Origin: Pezizomycotina sp. ARF18 | Taxonomy: Eukaryota > Ascomycota | DNA length: 64,000 nucleotides | Assembly: GCA_002224055.1 (NCBI GenBank) | Contig: AZLU01000082.1 | Span: forward strand, 79,141-143,140 | Reading direction: 5' to 3' | Shown: positions 1 to 14,454 of the stretch, piece after piece | Numbering within the stretch: position 1 is the first letter of the stretch | How the letters are laid out: each line of letters opens with the position of its first letter | Position numbers and translations under genes: made by a program | The notes under the pieces: model-generated | The model's input: only the letters and a program-made list of their open reading frames with translations | Told to the model about the DNA's origin: nothing | Database searches by the model: none

Positions 1-1432
1 TTTCAATTTTGTGCTCTAAAAAGGAATCGAGGAGTGCAGCGTTTTTGGTTGGTATTGTCTCGCCATCATGAAAAATCCGCTGCACACGGGTGTCGACGTC
101 GCAGGAGAAAACTGTGGAGTATCCGAAAAATGAGGATGTCCGTCGTTTCTAATACGATAAAGTTCGAGTCCGCTTTTTTAAATCTGTAGTATAGCCTCAT
201 GGGAGACCGGATGCAATTGATTCATTGAAATTCTCGAATAAATCTGTAAAGGCGAAGGAGGAAGATACACAATAAGCAATTATTACGACTATTTGGGAGG
301 GAGGTTTCGATGCAAATAGGTGCGGTTTCTTACAAGTGAGAATCGTCCGAGTGAACAAAATCTGTAATCATGCGACAACCAGGTCTTCCGGGAGTATCCC
401 GTTAAGTTCTTTGATGACGGCCCCGCATACCGAATTTTTCCATTGGGTGTTAGAATGTGCAGGAAATCTGGATTTCTTCTATAATTCTTTGTGACCAATT
501 TCGTCGCTTGGTAAACTCGGTCAAGGTGTTACTGCCCCTGCTACCGAACCACGATAGCGGCCCACTAGCCGGAGCTGGTCCAGTCACCACAAGCGTGTTT
601 TTATTGTTCGCAATTTTCCGTTCCCTCCACCGTTCCAGCATCACTTCCTGTTGCCACCACTGAACCGTTTCTCGATGTTGATGCTGTCCCAATTCCAGGG
701 CTGGGGCTGCTATTTGACCGACCGTCGACCCGGGGCCAGAGCCAGAACTAGGGCTAGATAACGTGTTCATAGTGATAGCGTCGGCTTGAGCAGGCAGCAT
801 AGACTCTGTTTGTGGTAGCGAAACGAGCGTCGAGAGTTGGGAATCTAATGGCGCACCTAGCTCTAGTCCGAAAGCTGCAAGACTTTGCTGCGGGTCGTCC
901 TGCTGAATACTTAGGTTTTGGGCTTCGATTGGCTGCGAGGTAGGCACCGGAGGTAAACCGAGTGGCGACGACTGTGCCAATACTGGCGCGTCTGTCATTG
1001 CTACAGAATGTCGTCTCGACATGGGCATTGGAACAATATCCATGCTCATACGGTCGAAATCGTTAGCTTCCGGAATCGGAACGAGTCGAGTTGATCCGGA
1101 TAATGTTCCAGGGAAAGTCGGAGAGAACGGGTTCGGTTGGAGAAAGTGCCCAAAGCGAGATTCGTCCCCAGAGGATCCACCATAAAGTCTGCCGGTCCAG
1201 GCATTCCAACAGACTGGAGGCCCATGTTAAATAGATTCGGGGCGCCATTTATAGATAGTCGTGGCTGCTGTTGCTGTTGTTGTTGCTGCTGCTGCTGGAA
1301 TTGCAAAAATTGCGCGTTAGGGTTTGGTATGTGAGGGAGTGACTGCCGACGTTGTTGGAGTAACTTTAATTGCTGAGCTCGCTGTTGTTGGTGCGAGTCA
1401 AATCCTCCTCCATGGAGATGTTGGCCGTCCAT
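1..1432 (-). CDS. wc-2: White collar 2 (WC-2) blue-light/clock transcription factor, 5' part
   Basis: WC-2 pairs with the photoreceptor WC-1 in the nucleus and binds GATA-type light-response elements; that role is family knowledge. Seen here: a Gln-rich N-terminus with 11 consecutive Gln at residues 46-56, a short basic motif RRHSVAM, then EFTKRRNWSQRIIEEIQ leading straight into a PAS domain (DFLHILTPNGKIRYAGPS, then FVHSDDSHL, IREF and LYYRFKKAD in successive pieces). An intron of about 70 bases interrupts the PAS domain near position 245-320. The GATA zinc finger expected at the C-terminus lies beyond the left edge. I chose the ATG at 1432 (MDGQHLHGGG); an in-frame ATG at 1459 is an alternative. 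Several one-base slips separate the pieces. The identification rests on the linker plus PAS sequence and is strong. Confidence 0.88.
1261..1298 (-). repeat. CAG/CAA repeat encoding polyglutamine in WC-2
   Basis: Mixed CTG/TTG triplets on the plus strand read as Gln codons on the minus strand and give 11 uninterrupted Gln residues (46-56), inside a wider Gln-rich N-terminus. Mixed codons make it less prone to slippage than a pure repeat. Polyglutamine tracts are known in Neurospora white collar proteins; any effect here is inference. Confidence 0.85.
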
Positions 1433-4017
1433 GGTGTGTTTAAGAGATAAGCCACTCATCCGGGTAAGGCTCGTGGGCATGAAGCGAGAGTCGGAGTTGG
1501 TGTGTGTGTGGAGAATATGAAAGAGAATGGGGAAACGGGGCGTGTGCGTCGTGTGTGCTACAAGGATTGCGATGCGGTCGTGAGAATCGAGAATAACTGA
1601 GGAGATCTTGTTATAACATTTGGGGTGAACCAATTCGCAACGGCTTGTTCGATTGGGGGTGTTTTGGCGTGGTGTGCTTTAGTGGTGGGTAGACCGAGAT
1701 AGCTGCCTTCTGCTTCCCAACGACAAAAAGCTTCAACTACTACTACTACTACTATACTACTACTACTACTGCCTAGTACTATTATTCTTATTGCCTGCTG
1801 CTTGCTGCTATTACCTTTTTCTTTTCCTTAATTTCGTCTTTTCTTTTCTTTTTCTCTTTTCAATAAAAAAAAAAAAAAAAAAAAAAAAGGAATTAACAAG
1901 CCGCTGCTGCTCCTTTTTCGTACCTCGACTAAGTATTCTTCCTTTCCTGTCCTTCCACTTCTTTTCCTATTCCTCTCCTCTTCCTCTCTCATTTCTCTCT
2001 CTTTTCCTTTCTTTCTTCTTTCTTTCTTTCTTTTTTTTTTTTTTCGCTTTGTCCCTTTTCTCCTCTGCTGGAAGAAAGCGAAGAAAAAGGAAAAAAGAAA
2101 CGAATTAGAAAAAAAGAAAAGCAGAGCCGGAAATCTTAATCCCGGGAACCTGACACGAGGTAGGCCAGAAGTTGAAGTCAAAAACGCTACTGCTGTGTCG
2201 ATTGCTGGTAAAGTGGAGGCAGGCGTGGCGTATAATTGTAAGGGAAGGAAATAGTACAACGTGAGAGGGTTGCTTTTGCTTGTCCTGTCTTGCCTTGCTG
2301 TGCTTTGCTTAGGGAAAAAAAAAAAAGGACCGCTACCCTTAGTCTACACCATATTCTCGATCTCGAAACAACTTTTCGTTATTTTAATTTCCCTTGCTAT
2401 TGGGGGGGGGTTGGATGATCTTGCGATCGAGAACCAGAAAAAAAAAAAAAAAAAAAAAAAAAAAACACCTTGTATGGGGTAAATTGCGGATATTTCTTCA
2501 GATCGGATTTAGAGAAGGGAAGTGTTGCAATAACGATGGGAAAATAATATATATATTGGTCAGTCAGTAAAGGAGGGAAAGATGGGAAAAAAATAGTTTA
2601 AAAATAAAAATATAATAAGTAAAAAAAATTCTGTCAAATGATTTTTTTTCTTCCCTTTTTCTTTTTCTTCTTCTCTCTTCTTTCTTACTTTATTAGTTTA
2701 TTACTTAGTATTTTACCTATATACTTATTTATTATTTATTTTTAATTACTTTAAGAAAGAAGAAGAAGAGAAAAAGGAAAAAATGGGCAAAAAGAGATTT
2801 TTTTGTGTGTGTTTCGGGTGCTTTCTTTTCCCTCAGCGACGGATTTCTCCTCCGCCTTTTGACATATCATTAACCAATATTGGTGATAATCACCATAAGA
2901 AGAAGAAGAAAAAAAAAAAGGGAAGGGGGGAGAACGATATCTATACTAACATTCAGAGCTATATGATGTTAGCACAGATTTTAGGTACCACAGTATATTA
3001 AAGCCTTAAGCACTCAATAGTTTCCCCACCTTGTGCTTCAGATTTTCGCTCACGATAGTTTTGTAGAAATTGAATAGTATATATAGTGAAAACTTTTTAA
3101 GCACAATATGTTTTGTTCTGCATGGAATTTATACTCAACTATTATCGATAAGTGTGTATGTTATAACAACCTTCGTGGACGTTTCCCAGTTGTCAGCTTA
3201 AACTGCTTTTAGAGCTCCAGTTACATCAGTTACACGAAGGAAAAACAATATGCGGTACGTGTTTTTGCGCTATTAAAAACCGGTCCCTTCACTCAAATGT
3301 TAGCAGCTTTTCCTGGCGAGAACATTCGCAGACAATTTGTATATACGTGCTTACAGAATTACCAGCAAATGGACCATACATATATTATATATATTGTTGC
3401 AGAGGATAGCAGCCACTGACGTCCCTCAATATTCAGAAGGCCCTACTACCTTTGAAGGATAAAGGAAAAAGCATATACGCGGGCAGATAACGCACCAAAA
3501 AAAAAGGAAAGAAAAAGGAAGATCTTTACTTCTTTCCTGGAGGAGCTTGTCGTTCCGTGTTGATCTCAGTGATAGGTATATAGTCACGGTCATGTGAGTG
3601 TGATCATGTGACTACGCGTCTCTGTCCCGAAATTTTTTTTTTTTTTTTTTTTTTTTTTGTGGTTCCTTCGATTATCTATCTTCACGCAACGTTCCCGCCA
3701 CCCCTTCGTCCGTTTTCATTTTCACCACAAACTCTAGACCATTTTACCTATTTCTATCATCAAAGAAGAGGACGGGAGGATTAACACGGGGCGAGAGACA
3801 ATATGTAAGCTGACCAACACGTATGTTCCGTTTAGCGTTTTTTTTTTTTTTTTTCGAATTTCCAAAACTGGCTTGGATGGCTAACATTCCAACTCCTTAT
3901 CTACCCGATCTATAGGTGTAAGTCAGCCTGACTATTTTCTCGTGGCAGGCGGGCGCTTTTTATCTAAGCTTTGATATTATTGCGCCCGTGGAGCTGCAGA
4001 GCTAACTTCAATCTTCT
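1433..4017. other. Divergent spacer between WC-2 and RAD50
   Basis: No gene recognised. The spacer must hold the 5' regions of both divergent genes. It contains an (ACT)n tract near 1735-1770, a long pyrimidine-rich stretch at about 1900-2050, A runs near 1864-1888 and 2439-2465, and T runs near 3632-3658 and 3838-3854. The short Phe- or Lys-rich reading frames here are products of these tracts. Confidence 0.7.
1735..1772. repeat. (ACT)n trinucleotide microsatellite
   Basis: An imperfect run of about a dozen ACT units lies roughly 300 bases upstream of the WC-2 start codon, so probably in its promoter or 5' UTR. Confidence 0.85.
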
Positions 4018-7000
4018 ATGTATTCAGCGAAAATCGACAAGCTCGCTATTCTTGGGTATGTCTTTAAATACGTTTGGCTGAAGTCTTGCTTTCGCCGTCA
4101 CTAAACCGCTAATATCTATAATATTCACATAAGCGTACGATCTTTCGACAACACACGAAGCGAAACCATTGCATCCATACACCCTACACTCATCGTTGTT
4201 ATAACGGATCCGCAAGACTGTCAGTTCCATTCTCTTCCTCTCACATGAATATCTGCATTAGGGCACTTCGGAACTGACTCCTTGCCTTTTTTTTTTTTTT
4301 TTTTCCGCCCTTTAGACGATCATTGAATGCCTCAAGTATGCCACGACGGGAGATCTACCGCCAAACAGCAAAAATGGAGCCTTCATCATGATCCCAAGAT
4401 GTGCGGAGAAAAGGAGGTGCTCGACAAGTCAAACTTTCCTTCCAAAATACGAACGGTGCCAAGATGTATGCACGCGCTCTCTTCAGCTAACCGTCAAGAA
4501 GGCAACACGAACGCAAAGACCCTCGAAGGCAACTCTTGGTTCTCAAAGATGGGCAACGCTCCAGCGTCAGTTCCCGTGCGCCGAGCTTGATCAGATGCTC
4601 CCAAACTTCCTGGGCGTACCCAAGGCCATCCTCGATGCCGAATATTCTGTCACCAAGAAGAGTCCATGTGGCCATTGAGCGAGCGTCCGCACTGAAGAAG
4701 AGGTTCGACGAGATATTTGAGGCCCAGAAATATACAAGCCATCGACAATCTCAAGGCTTTAGGGAAGAAGCAGAAGGAGAAGCTCAGAGAGTTGATTTCT
4801 GATCAACAGCAGTCAAAGCAAGACAAAGAAAGGTCGGAAAGGGCGGAGCGGAAAGCGAGATCACTCGAAGCGGAAATCGAGGAACTCGAAGTGATGTGAA
4901 GAGGCTTACTGAAGAGATCGAAGATACTGCACAGCAGATGCAAACGCTCATTAGTGCCGCGAGGGCTTGAGCAAACGATCGCCAACTCAACTCCACCAGG
5001 GAGAGCGCTGTCAAGGAGAGACAGTTTATTGCAGAGTTATCCCAAGATCTTACTATCCTAAACAACTCTGACGAAGAGCTAAAGCAAATATATGAAGAAT
5101 ACGAGCAAAGGATGAAAGCGGTTGAGGGACCATACAATCCAAAGAAACGGAGCGTATGCGACTAAGAGAAAAGCTAAGGGTCGTCGGTGCGGAACTGCAT
5201 GAGAAGGCAAACCTCAAGGGCCAGCTTGTGGCAGAACGGGATAGCCATGCTCGACGGCTCGCACGTCGTGAGGAGCTGGTCAAGGATGCAAGCAGCCGCC
5301 ACAATATCAGAGGCTTTAACACCGGAGATCTAGATGACATGCAGATCTCTGAATTTCTCGGCAAAATCGAGAAACTCAGCAGTGACCAGACCCGTACCTA
5401 TGAAAAGGCAAAGGTATTACAATTTCTTCGTTCAGCCGCTGCGGTTGCTATGTGCCAGCTGCTTCTATTGATTTGATGACTGATTTTCTTATGTAGCGCG
5501 AGTCTCAAAGGAACAAACAGCAGCTATGAATGAGATAAATTTACTGGAAAACCAAAGAACCAAGCTCTTGGAAAACCGGGAATACCTGCGAAGGGAAATT
5601 CGAGGTGCTGAGGAGAAAATTCGCAGCTCCAGAGCGACATCCATTCGCACAACGTGGATGAAGGGCATATTACGGTCTTGAGACGAAGCTTAACGACGCA
5701 TTCAGAAATTGCGGCAAAGCGGACGGTAACTGGAACGAGAAATCGAATCAAAATGCAGAGCTGCGCGAAGTCGAACAAAAGATTGCAAATGAAAATCGGG
5801 AACTGCGCAAAGGAATGCGCAGTCAGAATCAAAGGCTACACTGACATATTTGAGAAGGAAGTCGAAACAACATCCGCTGAAGTCATTGTATAATTCATTC
5901 TCTCCGCCTTTGCCCTTGTTGGATACAGTTTCTGGATCAGAATGCTCACTTCTTGGATTCATTCTGCAGGGATTGCCCATACGGACAAGATAAATCAGAT
6001 TTTGCTGGCGAATTGGTCTCTAGAGATCTCGAGCAGCAATATCAACAAGTTTTGGAGTATAGATCATCTCAAAGATCTTCTTGTAGCTTAAGCAAGACGT
6101 TTTCCTAACGTTCGTTTTAGGAGAGGGAATCCGAGGTTCAAGCGGCATCAAAAAATCCGTGATGGAGTCAATGCGGACCTAACTGCAGCAGAAAGTGAAT
6201 TGAAAATATGCAGAGAAAATGCGAAGAAAAAGCAGAAGGCTCGAGATGGCATGTTCACTCTCAATCCACCATTATGGCGAAGTGTTTGTCGGCGTATCAG
6301 TAGGATGTTATTAATATTTATTTCTCCCTATTTCTAGATGCCGAGAAAAAGGTAAAACAAGCGTTAGTTGACGCAGGCGAAGATGCCGACGATTTATGGG
6401 AGTATAATACTATACTCGAAAAGCTCGAAAAAAACCTCCAACTAGCCCAAAAGTAAGTTGACACGATTCCAAGTCTGTCCTTGTCCCGCACTAACAGTGG
6501 TGGTTATGCAGTGATCTCGCTACTTCAGCAGAACGCAAAAGAAGTGCGGAGCAAGCTATCAGAACTGCAAACAAGGACAAATGCTGTCGTATGTGTAGGA
6601 GGGGATTTGCTGCGAAGGACGGCGATGATGGGCTCGATAAGTTTGTAGAGCGAGTACGTATGAAATTGTTGCTATACAGTTTGATCGGAGAGTTTTTTTT
6701 TGTATGCTAATCTGGTAAACTATAGATGCGTATAGAGGCCGAAAAGTTCTCTCGAGATTAGTCGAAAGGGATATCCGCGATTGCGAAGAGAAACTAAACA
6801 TTTTGAAAGACAAGTCCGCGGACTATCAGCTCTACATGCAACTCAACAATACAGAACTTTCTAACCTTCAGGAAGAGCTCCAAAAATGCGAGAAAAAGAA
6901 GGCTGCCCTAGTTGTCAAGTACGAAAAGGTTTGTATTCTCACTGCCAACAGACAAACCCAAATTTCCGTAGTTAACGTTCCCACGTAGTGCGAAAGGACT

Positions 7001-9043
7001 TCCAGGAGAAATCGGGCTACAAAGTAGAGGCCGAAACCATCAGGACTGTCGTTTCGAGATGGTGAAATACTCGCGAGAAATTTCCGACCACCAAAAAAAT
7101 ATCTCAAAAACCGTGTCCGAACTAGAAGCTTTCGGAAATATCAGAACCATAGAGGATATTCAAGCTGCCATGCAAAACCTCAGTGAGCAGGCGGCGAGAC
7201 TACGAGAGCAAAGAGAGGAAATAATTTCCAACGAGATAGCCAGCAGAAAGAGCTTGCTTCGCTGGAAAAGAAGCGTCAATCTCTGAGATGGAACTCATGC
7301 AGGCCAAAAACATGTTCGAAAAGAAGACTTCTCTATCTCGAAACATCGAAGAATGCCAAGACCATCAAAGCGAGAAATAACGATATGGACTCTGCGGAAA
7401 AGCAATTGCCTCCCCTAAAGGACCAAATTGAGAGACTTCAATCAAATAGCAATGATCTGAGACAAAAGTGGGAGAAAAAGGAGAGAGAATTGCACAACAC
7501 TACGACTGCCTTAAATGAGACTGTCCGCAGCCTACACTCAATTGAGAGCGAGGTATCCGCGTACGAAGAAAGAAACGTGGAAGCGTTGCTGCAGGATATC
7601 CATTCGAAGGCCGAAGCCCTCCAGAAACAGACACACGATTGCCAAGCCAGGATCGATGCTATTGGCGATGAGCTGAATCATATAGAGAAAGAAAGATCTG
7701 AGGCGGACAAGCACAAGCGAAATCTCCGGGGCAACATCAGACTACGGGAGAACAAGCTAAGGCTTGCAAATGACGAGAAGGTGATTGCTGAGCTGGAATC
7801 GAAGAATGCCGAGGCGGACTACCGCAAGTTTCTACGGGATCACAAAAAGGCCGATGATAAACACACGCAACTGGTTGCAGAGGTAAGAACACAACCTTTA
7901 TGATTGCCCGGAATTTGTGCTTGCTAATGTTATGCTATTGCTCTGAATCAAGAAAGCAACCAAAGTCGGAAAAATGGCCAGTATGGATCGAGAGCTGGCC
8001 CAGATGATTGAGGATTGGGAAACCGACTACAAGGATGCCCACAAAAAGTTCCATGAAGGCCAGATTCGCGTCAAGACTACCAGCGCTGCTATTGACGACC
8101 TTGGTAAATACCAAGCTGCACTAGACAAGTGAGAATTACCCATCCCTTCATTTCTTTTTTTAAGAGATGAAGTTTGTTTACTGAGAAGAAAAATTGTGTT
8201 CAAAGAGCCGTCATGAAATACCACGCCTTGAAGATGGAGGAAGTCAATAGGATCGTAGATGATCTCTGGAAGAGGACTTATAAAGGAACCGACGTCGATA
8301 CCATCCTGATCAGGTCCGAGCAGGAAAACGCCAAAGGCAACCGGCTCTACAATTATCGTGTAAGTTCGAGTACCATCATCCCCGTTCAAAGTTTAATATT
8401 TCTCACTAGGCTTTGAAATTCAGGTTTGCATGGTCAAGCAAGATGCCGAACTTGACATGCGAGGTCGCTGCAGTGCCGGACAAAAGGTTTTAGCGAGTAT
8501 CATAATTCGGCTGGCATGGCGGAATGCTTCGGTACAAATTGTGGTGTAAGCATACCCTGTCCTTCCTTTAAAAAGATATTCATAAATGAATTATAGATAG
8601 ATGCTCTCTGAAGCCGGATATATGGTCTCAAAAGCTAATACACACGCAGCTCATTGCCCTGGATGAACCCACCACCAATTTAGATAGGACAATTCGAGAG
8701 CCCTAGCACAAAGTCTGCATGAGATAATACAGTATCGATCTGCGCAAAAAAATTTCCAGCTGATCGTGTGTTCTCACATTCTTTCTCCACGTGCTTAGCT
8801 TTATGCATGCGATCAATGCTTACCAAAGAGATGTTATCAGGTGATCACGCACGACGAGGATTCCTGCGTTACATGAAATGTAATCAGTTCACCGAGTATT
8901 ACTACCGTGTGTCCAGAAATGAACGGCAAAAGTCCATTATTGAAAGGCAGTCGATTGCAGAGGTCAGTATATACAGCTTGAGTTTGAATAACCACCGTAC
9001 GCCATTTTTCGAGGCCGCTAACATTGATACTTTCAGTGTTTAA
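4018..9043 (+). CDS. rad50: RAD50, SMC-like ATPase of the MRN/MRX double-strand-break repair complex
   Basis: Rad50 binds Mre11 and Nbs1/Xrs2 at broken DNA ends; ATP binding joins its head domains, and long coiled coils end in a zinc hook. Seen in order: start [13 protein letters not shown] with a GTATGT donor; an exon at about 4131-4217 giving VRSFD and, with two one-base slips, the Walker A motif YNGSGKT; then [16 protein letters not shown] after a poly-T-rich acceptor at 4313. [14 protein letters not shown] follows near 4700, then long heptad-rich coiled coil. The hook core is Cys-Arg-Met-Cys at 6585-6596. More coiled coil runs to 8100, then ABC signature [16 protein letters not shown] near 8450-8500, Walker B/D-loop [10 protein letters not shown] near 8655-8687, and HDEDFLRYM before a [16 protein letters not shown] tail. 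Nearly the full family length is present, but with many frame slips and numerous introns. The 3' end is approximate (9043-9058). Confidence 0.93.
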
Positions 9044-10370
9044 CAGGTGGATAAATAACGTGCTATTCATATATAACTAAATCTCGATCTGAGATTGATC
9101 TAAGGAACAGTATTTCGTTGGTTATTTATTTCTTCCCTCGATGATTTATATATAAAGCTCCCGTTGGTATTTTCTTTTCCCTGTTATCAAGCATCCCTGT
9201 AATTCATGTCATTGCTATTGGATCATTTAACTTGCGAGGATCTTTTGACCATGGATATATCTGGCGTCCTTGCCTTGTTTCTCTTATAACGAACATTCGT
9301 TTCATAGCTCTTTGTTATGTCGTCGTTCTGCTCTTCCCTCTAATTCTTGCGTGTTTTAGCCAAATCATTTAGCATCATTATCACTATCATCATCATAATG
9401 ATTTATTTCCAAGGTTTTCTGTGACCAGTAAAATGACGCTTCCTCGCACATATCAACCGTTTTTTAAACACGAAATCGATATCTATCTGTATGACATCTG
9501 ACACTCGAAATAATAGCCAAACAGCTTTGGCAACAGATGTAACGCACGCAACGAGCACCGTTGAAAGGATATTTAAAATAATGTGACGACAAAGCTGGAA
9601 AAACTTGTTTTTTCATCTCTGTAGACTATTGTTCTTTGTTTTACAGAATCGCAAGGACCCTGTCAACCTATCCGTTAATTCATTCGCATCTCTTTCCGAC
9701 AGGGCCTTGCGCCTTTGCTTAAAGAGGGATCGTCGTTCCTCTTGGGGGTTCGCTCCCTTCCCCGGACCATTTAAAAAAAAAAAAAACAATTCGTGCGCAC
9801 TTTTGAGACGCACTTCGGCGACTGTTCCACGGTTTTTCTTTCCCTCCCGTCTTTTCCCCGCGCATGTGGCTTGTGAATTGTGAATGGACAAAAAAGTGAG
9901 TTTTTTCGCCACTTTTTTCTTGCTTCCGAGCGAATCATATTATTCCTCCTGCACACCGCACATCCACCAATCTAAACGTAAGGGTCCTTTCCTTGCCCTC
10001 TCGGTTGATAATGCTTCTCCTTTGCTCCTCACGTCCTAATACTCTCCGAAATTCTTCCCCCTCCTTATCCTCTCTTCTCGTATGGTCGGTTGCGTGGTTG
10101 CCCAGAACTTGTTGTGGAGCATTATTATCTGTGCTTCGTTTCTCCTCCAATCTGCTTTTGTCGCACAAGGAAAAAAAAAAGAAAAAAGGAAGAGCTATGA
10201 CGCCATACCTTCTTAGCGCTAAGAGGAGTGAAGATATCCCACGTGGAACTTCTCAGAGCTCAGTTCACTATAAACCCCCCGTACGTACATAGATACCTAA
10301 GCTTCTATTCTCCACGCTCACTAAAAGGAAGATAGCGGGAGCTCGATCTCCTCATAACAATAACAATAAC

Positions 10371-10406
<36 letters not shown>

Positions 10407-11770
10407 AATAAATAAATAAATAAATACTAAATAAAATAAAAGTAAAAAAAAAAAAGAGTGCAGAAATTTGCAAACGCGGTGAAGCTCCGAATCTCTGTCT
10501 CTCGCGATACACTTAAGGTTCCCTGCAGTTGCTCGCTTTTAAAACTCGGTGCCTGCCGTTAACTGCAAGGGATCACCATTTCTTCCCTCTCGGAGGAAGG
10601 AAGAAAGGGAAAAAAGGAAGCCTTTTGATCACCGAGGCAAAAGATGTGCTATTACTTTGCATCTTTGTCATATTATTATTACTTTTTACCCACTCAACCG
10701 CTCACCGGCGCAAACCCCCTTAATTTGAACAGGCTAAAGATCTTCAATGAGGACTCGAGAAACAGGACCCGACCAGTATAACAACATTATTATTTTTTGC
10801 TTGTGAACATTGTACGCGTGACGAAAATGCAGTCCCTCCTAAGCAGCAAAGAAAAATGCGCGAGCGTGCTCTTTTTAGCTTCGAGAGCAGCTGGTACACT
10901 ACGTAGCTTGCCATTGCTTTGTATTGCAAGAATGATGCTTTCAGGTATGGGATGCCTACTAAGTATACCAAGTGAAGAAGCAGTAAAAACTACTTAGTAC
11001 ATTAAACTCCCGCAAGGCCTCGTTGCCTTGTTCGATACCCCGGTACAGCTCATTAACTAACAGGTCCTCGGGTTTTTTGTACGGCATCCCCAGAGGTCTT
11101 AGCTCTCCACTTTGCAAGGGTGAAGGGGAAATGAATGATCCAAAAAAAAAAAAAAAAAAAAAAAAAAAAACAGGGAAGAAAAATTGAAAAAATAAATCGC
11201 TGGTGATGATTTTCAAATGTTCAATGCTTTTGGTTTTGTATTTCCCTGTGGGCGGTGTCAGACAGCGTGGTAGAGCCGAACATCATTCGAAATTCTCAAG
11301 AAAGAGAGAGGATATATACAGAGAGAGCTATGCTGTGCTTTGCTATAAAACCCCTACTGCCTTTCCCTCCGCGACCCTGTGTAGAAAAATGCCAGGTCCC
11401 GCATTCCTGACAATTTCCTTTTACTAAAAGAAAGAGTCGAAGGCGTTCACCAGCTACTTATTGCCTAGTACATAAGTACTGTTCACCTTTGCAAAGATTA
11501 AACGGTCATTCAGAAGAATACAAATACAAATACGAGTCTCATAAGAGTCTAGTCATTGAGAACCGAGCCTGAAGCTTTACGAGTGCGGAACGTCAATTTC
11601 TTGATTCGACAAGCGCAAAGCTACTTCTATTGTCGGGCGGTCGGCGCAGTAAATAGAAGTTTCTGTCCTGCTACAACATTACCCGGAGCAGGTGCATTCA
11701 TTACAACGACTTAGATGTGTTATAAACATCAAATAGCATCTTCGAAGAGTTCCGGCAAATACTGTATACA
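9044..11770. other. Spacer between RAD50 and the exo-glucanase
   Basis: No gene recognised. It holds the RAD50 3' region and the glucanase promoter. It contains a compound AT microsatellite at 10348-10440 and an A run of about 29 at 11142-11170. The Lys/Phe-rich frames around 9600-10200 look non-coding. Confidence 0.65.
10348..10440. repeat. Compound (AAC)/(AAT)n/(AAAT)n microsatellite
   Basis: About four AAC-containing units pass into roughly ten AAT units, then seven or more AAAT units. The stepwise change of unit suggests serial replication slippage. Confidence 0.85.
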
Positions 11771-13684
<1,914 letters not shown>

Positions 13685-14454
13685 TACATCAAAAATAAAT
13701 AAACGCAGGGGGTTCCATATTCAAGCTTCGTGGACCTCCCTTTTGAAGATCTCGTTTTGAAGTATCTTTTTAATAGATACATGTACTATCATTCGTTTGT
13801 AAAGCAGCGCATACAATACCACAGCAAGTCCTTTTTTCTTTTTTCCTTTCTTTTCTTTCTTTCTTTTCTTTTCTTTTTTTCAAACCTCTTGGAAAACCGC
13901 CTTCTAGGATACGTCCGCCTTTGCCGCTAAGCTGCGGCAACGAAACGCCGTTACGCTTGTCATGATTTGGGCCTTGAATTTTCAGCATCACAGTATACAC
14001 AACTGAAGAATGCATTTCAAAGAGAAGGAAAATAGACGCACGGATCAAAAGAGATCTCTTGGTTCTTTCTGTTCTTTCTGTTTGCCAAATGTATATTTAA
14101 CCGAATGATGAATGCCACTTCAAAAAAAAAAAAAAATCTATAAACAGCCAATACTTATTATGTATAAACTGTATAATTAAAATTATTTGTTGCAGATATG
14201 TAAAGCGAACATTGGTATCGCTACTGCACTGCGGTGACGTTTGAAGACACAAGAAAGAGAAATATTTCGCTTAAATATCTGAATGCTGGCAATTTAAAGG
14301 TAAAAATCAAATAAATATACTACCTCTACTCCATGCTCGCAGATAAGCGCTAGAAAACTGCTGCAAGGTAACTTAAATAACCATCGAAAAGAGGGTTCTA
14401 TGCAAGCAAATGAAAGATATTTATCTTTAGATACCGTGAAGTCAGAAACGCCAC
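13685..14454. other. Convergent spacer between exo-glucanase and Rad1
   Basis: Tail-to-tail spacer holding both 3' UTRs. It has a TTTC-rich pyrimidine stretch near 13830-13880 and an A run at 14122-14136. No gene or clear RNA seen. Confidence 0.6.

Noticed and set aside
1791-2259. Overlapping reading frames of 105 and 143 residues rich in Phe/Ser/Leu and Lys/Arg/Glu
   Set aside because: They are the two strands of a pyrimidine-rich tract in the WC-2 upstream region, with no domain and no codon structure.
4018-9043. RAD50 as a decayed pseudogene because of many frame breaks
   Set aside because: All catalytic motifs and the hook are present, breaks are single-base gaps, and the same pattern hits Ran, GCN5 and Nas2 in this window, so sequencing error is far more likely.
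11005-11040. tRNA-like stretch with GTTCGAT resembling a B box
   Set aside because: I could not fold acceptor, D and anticodon arms around it, and no A box lies at the right distance.
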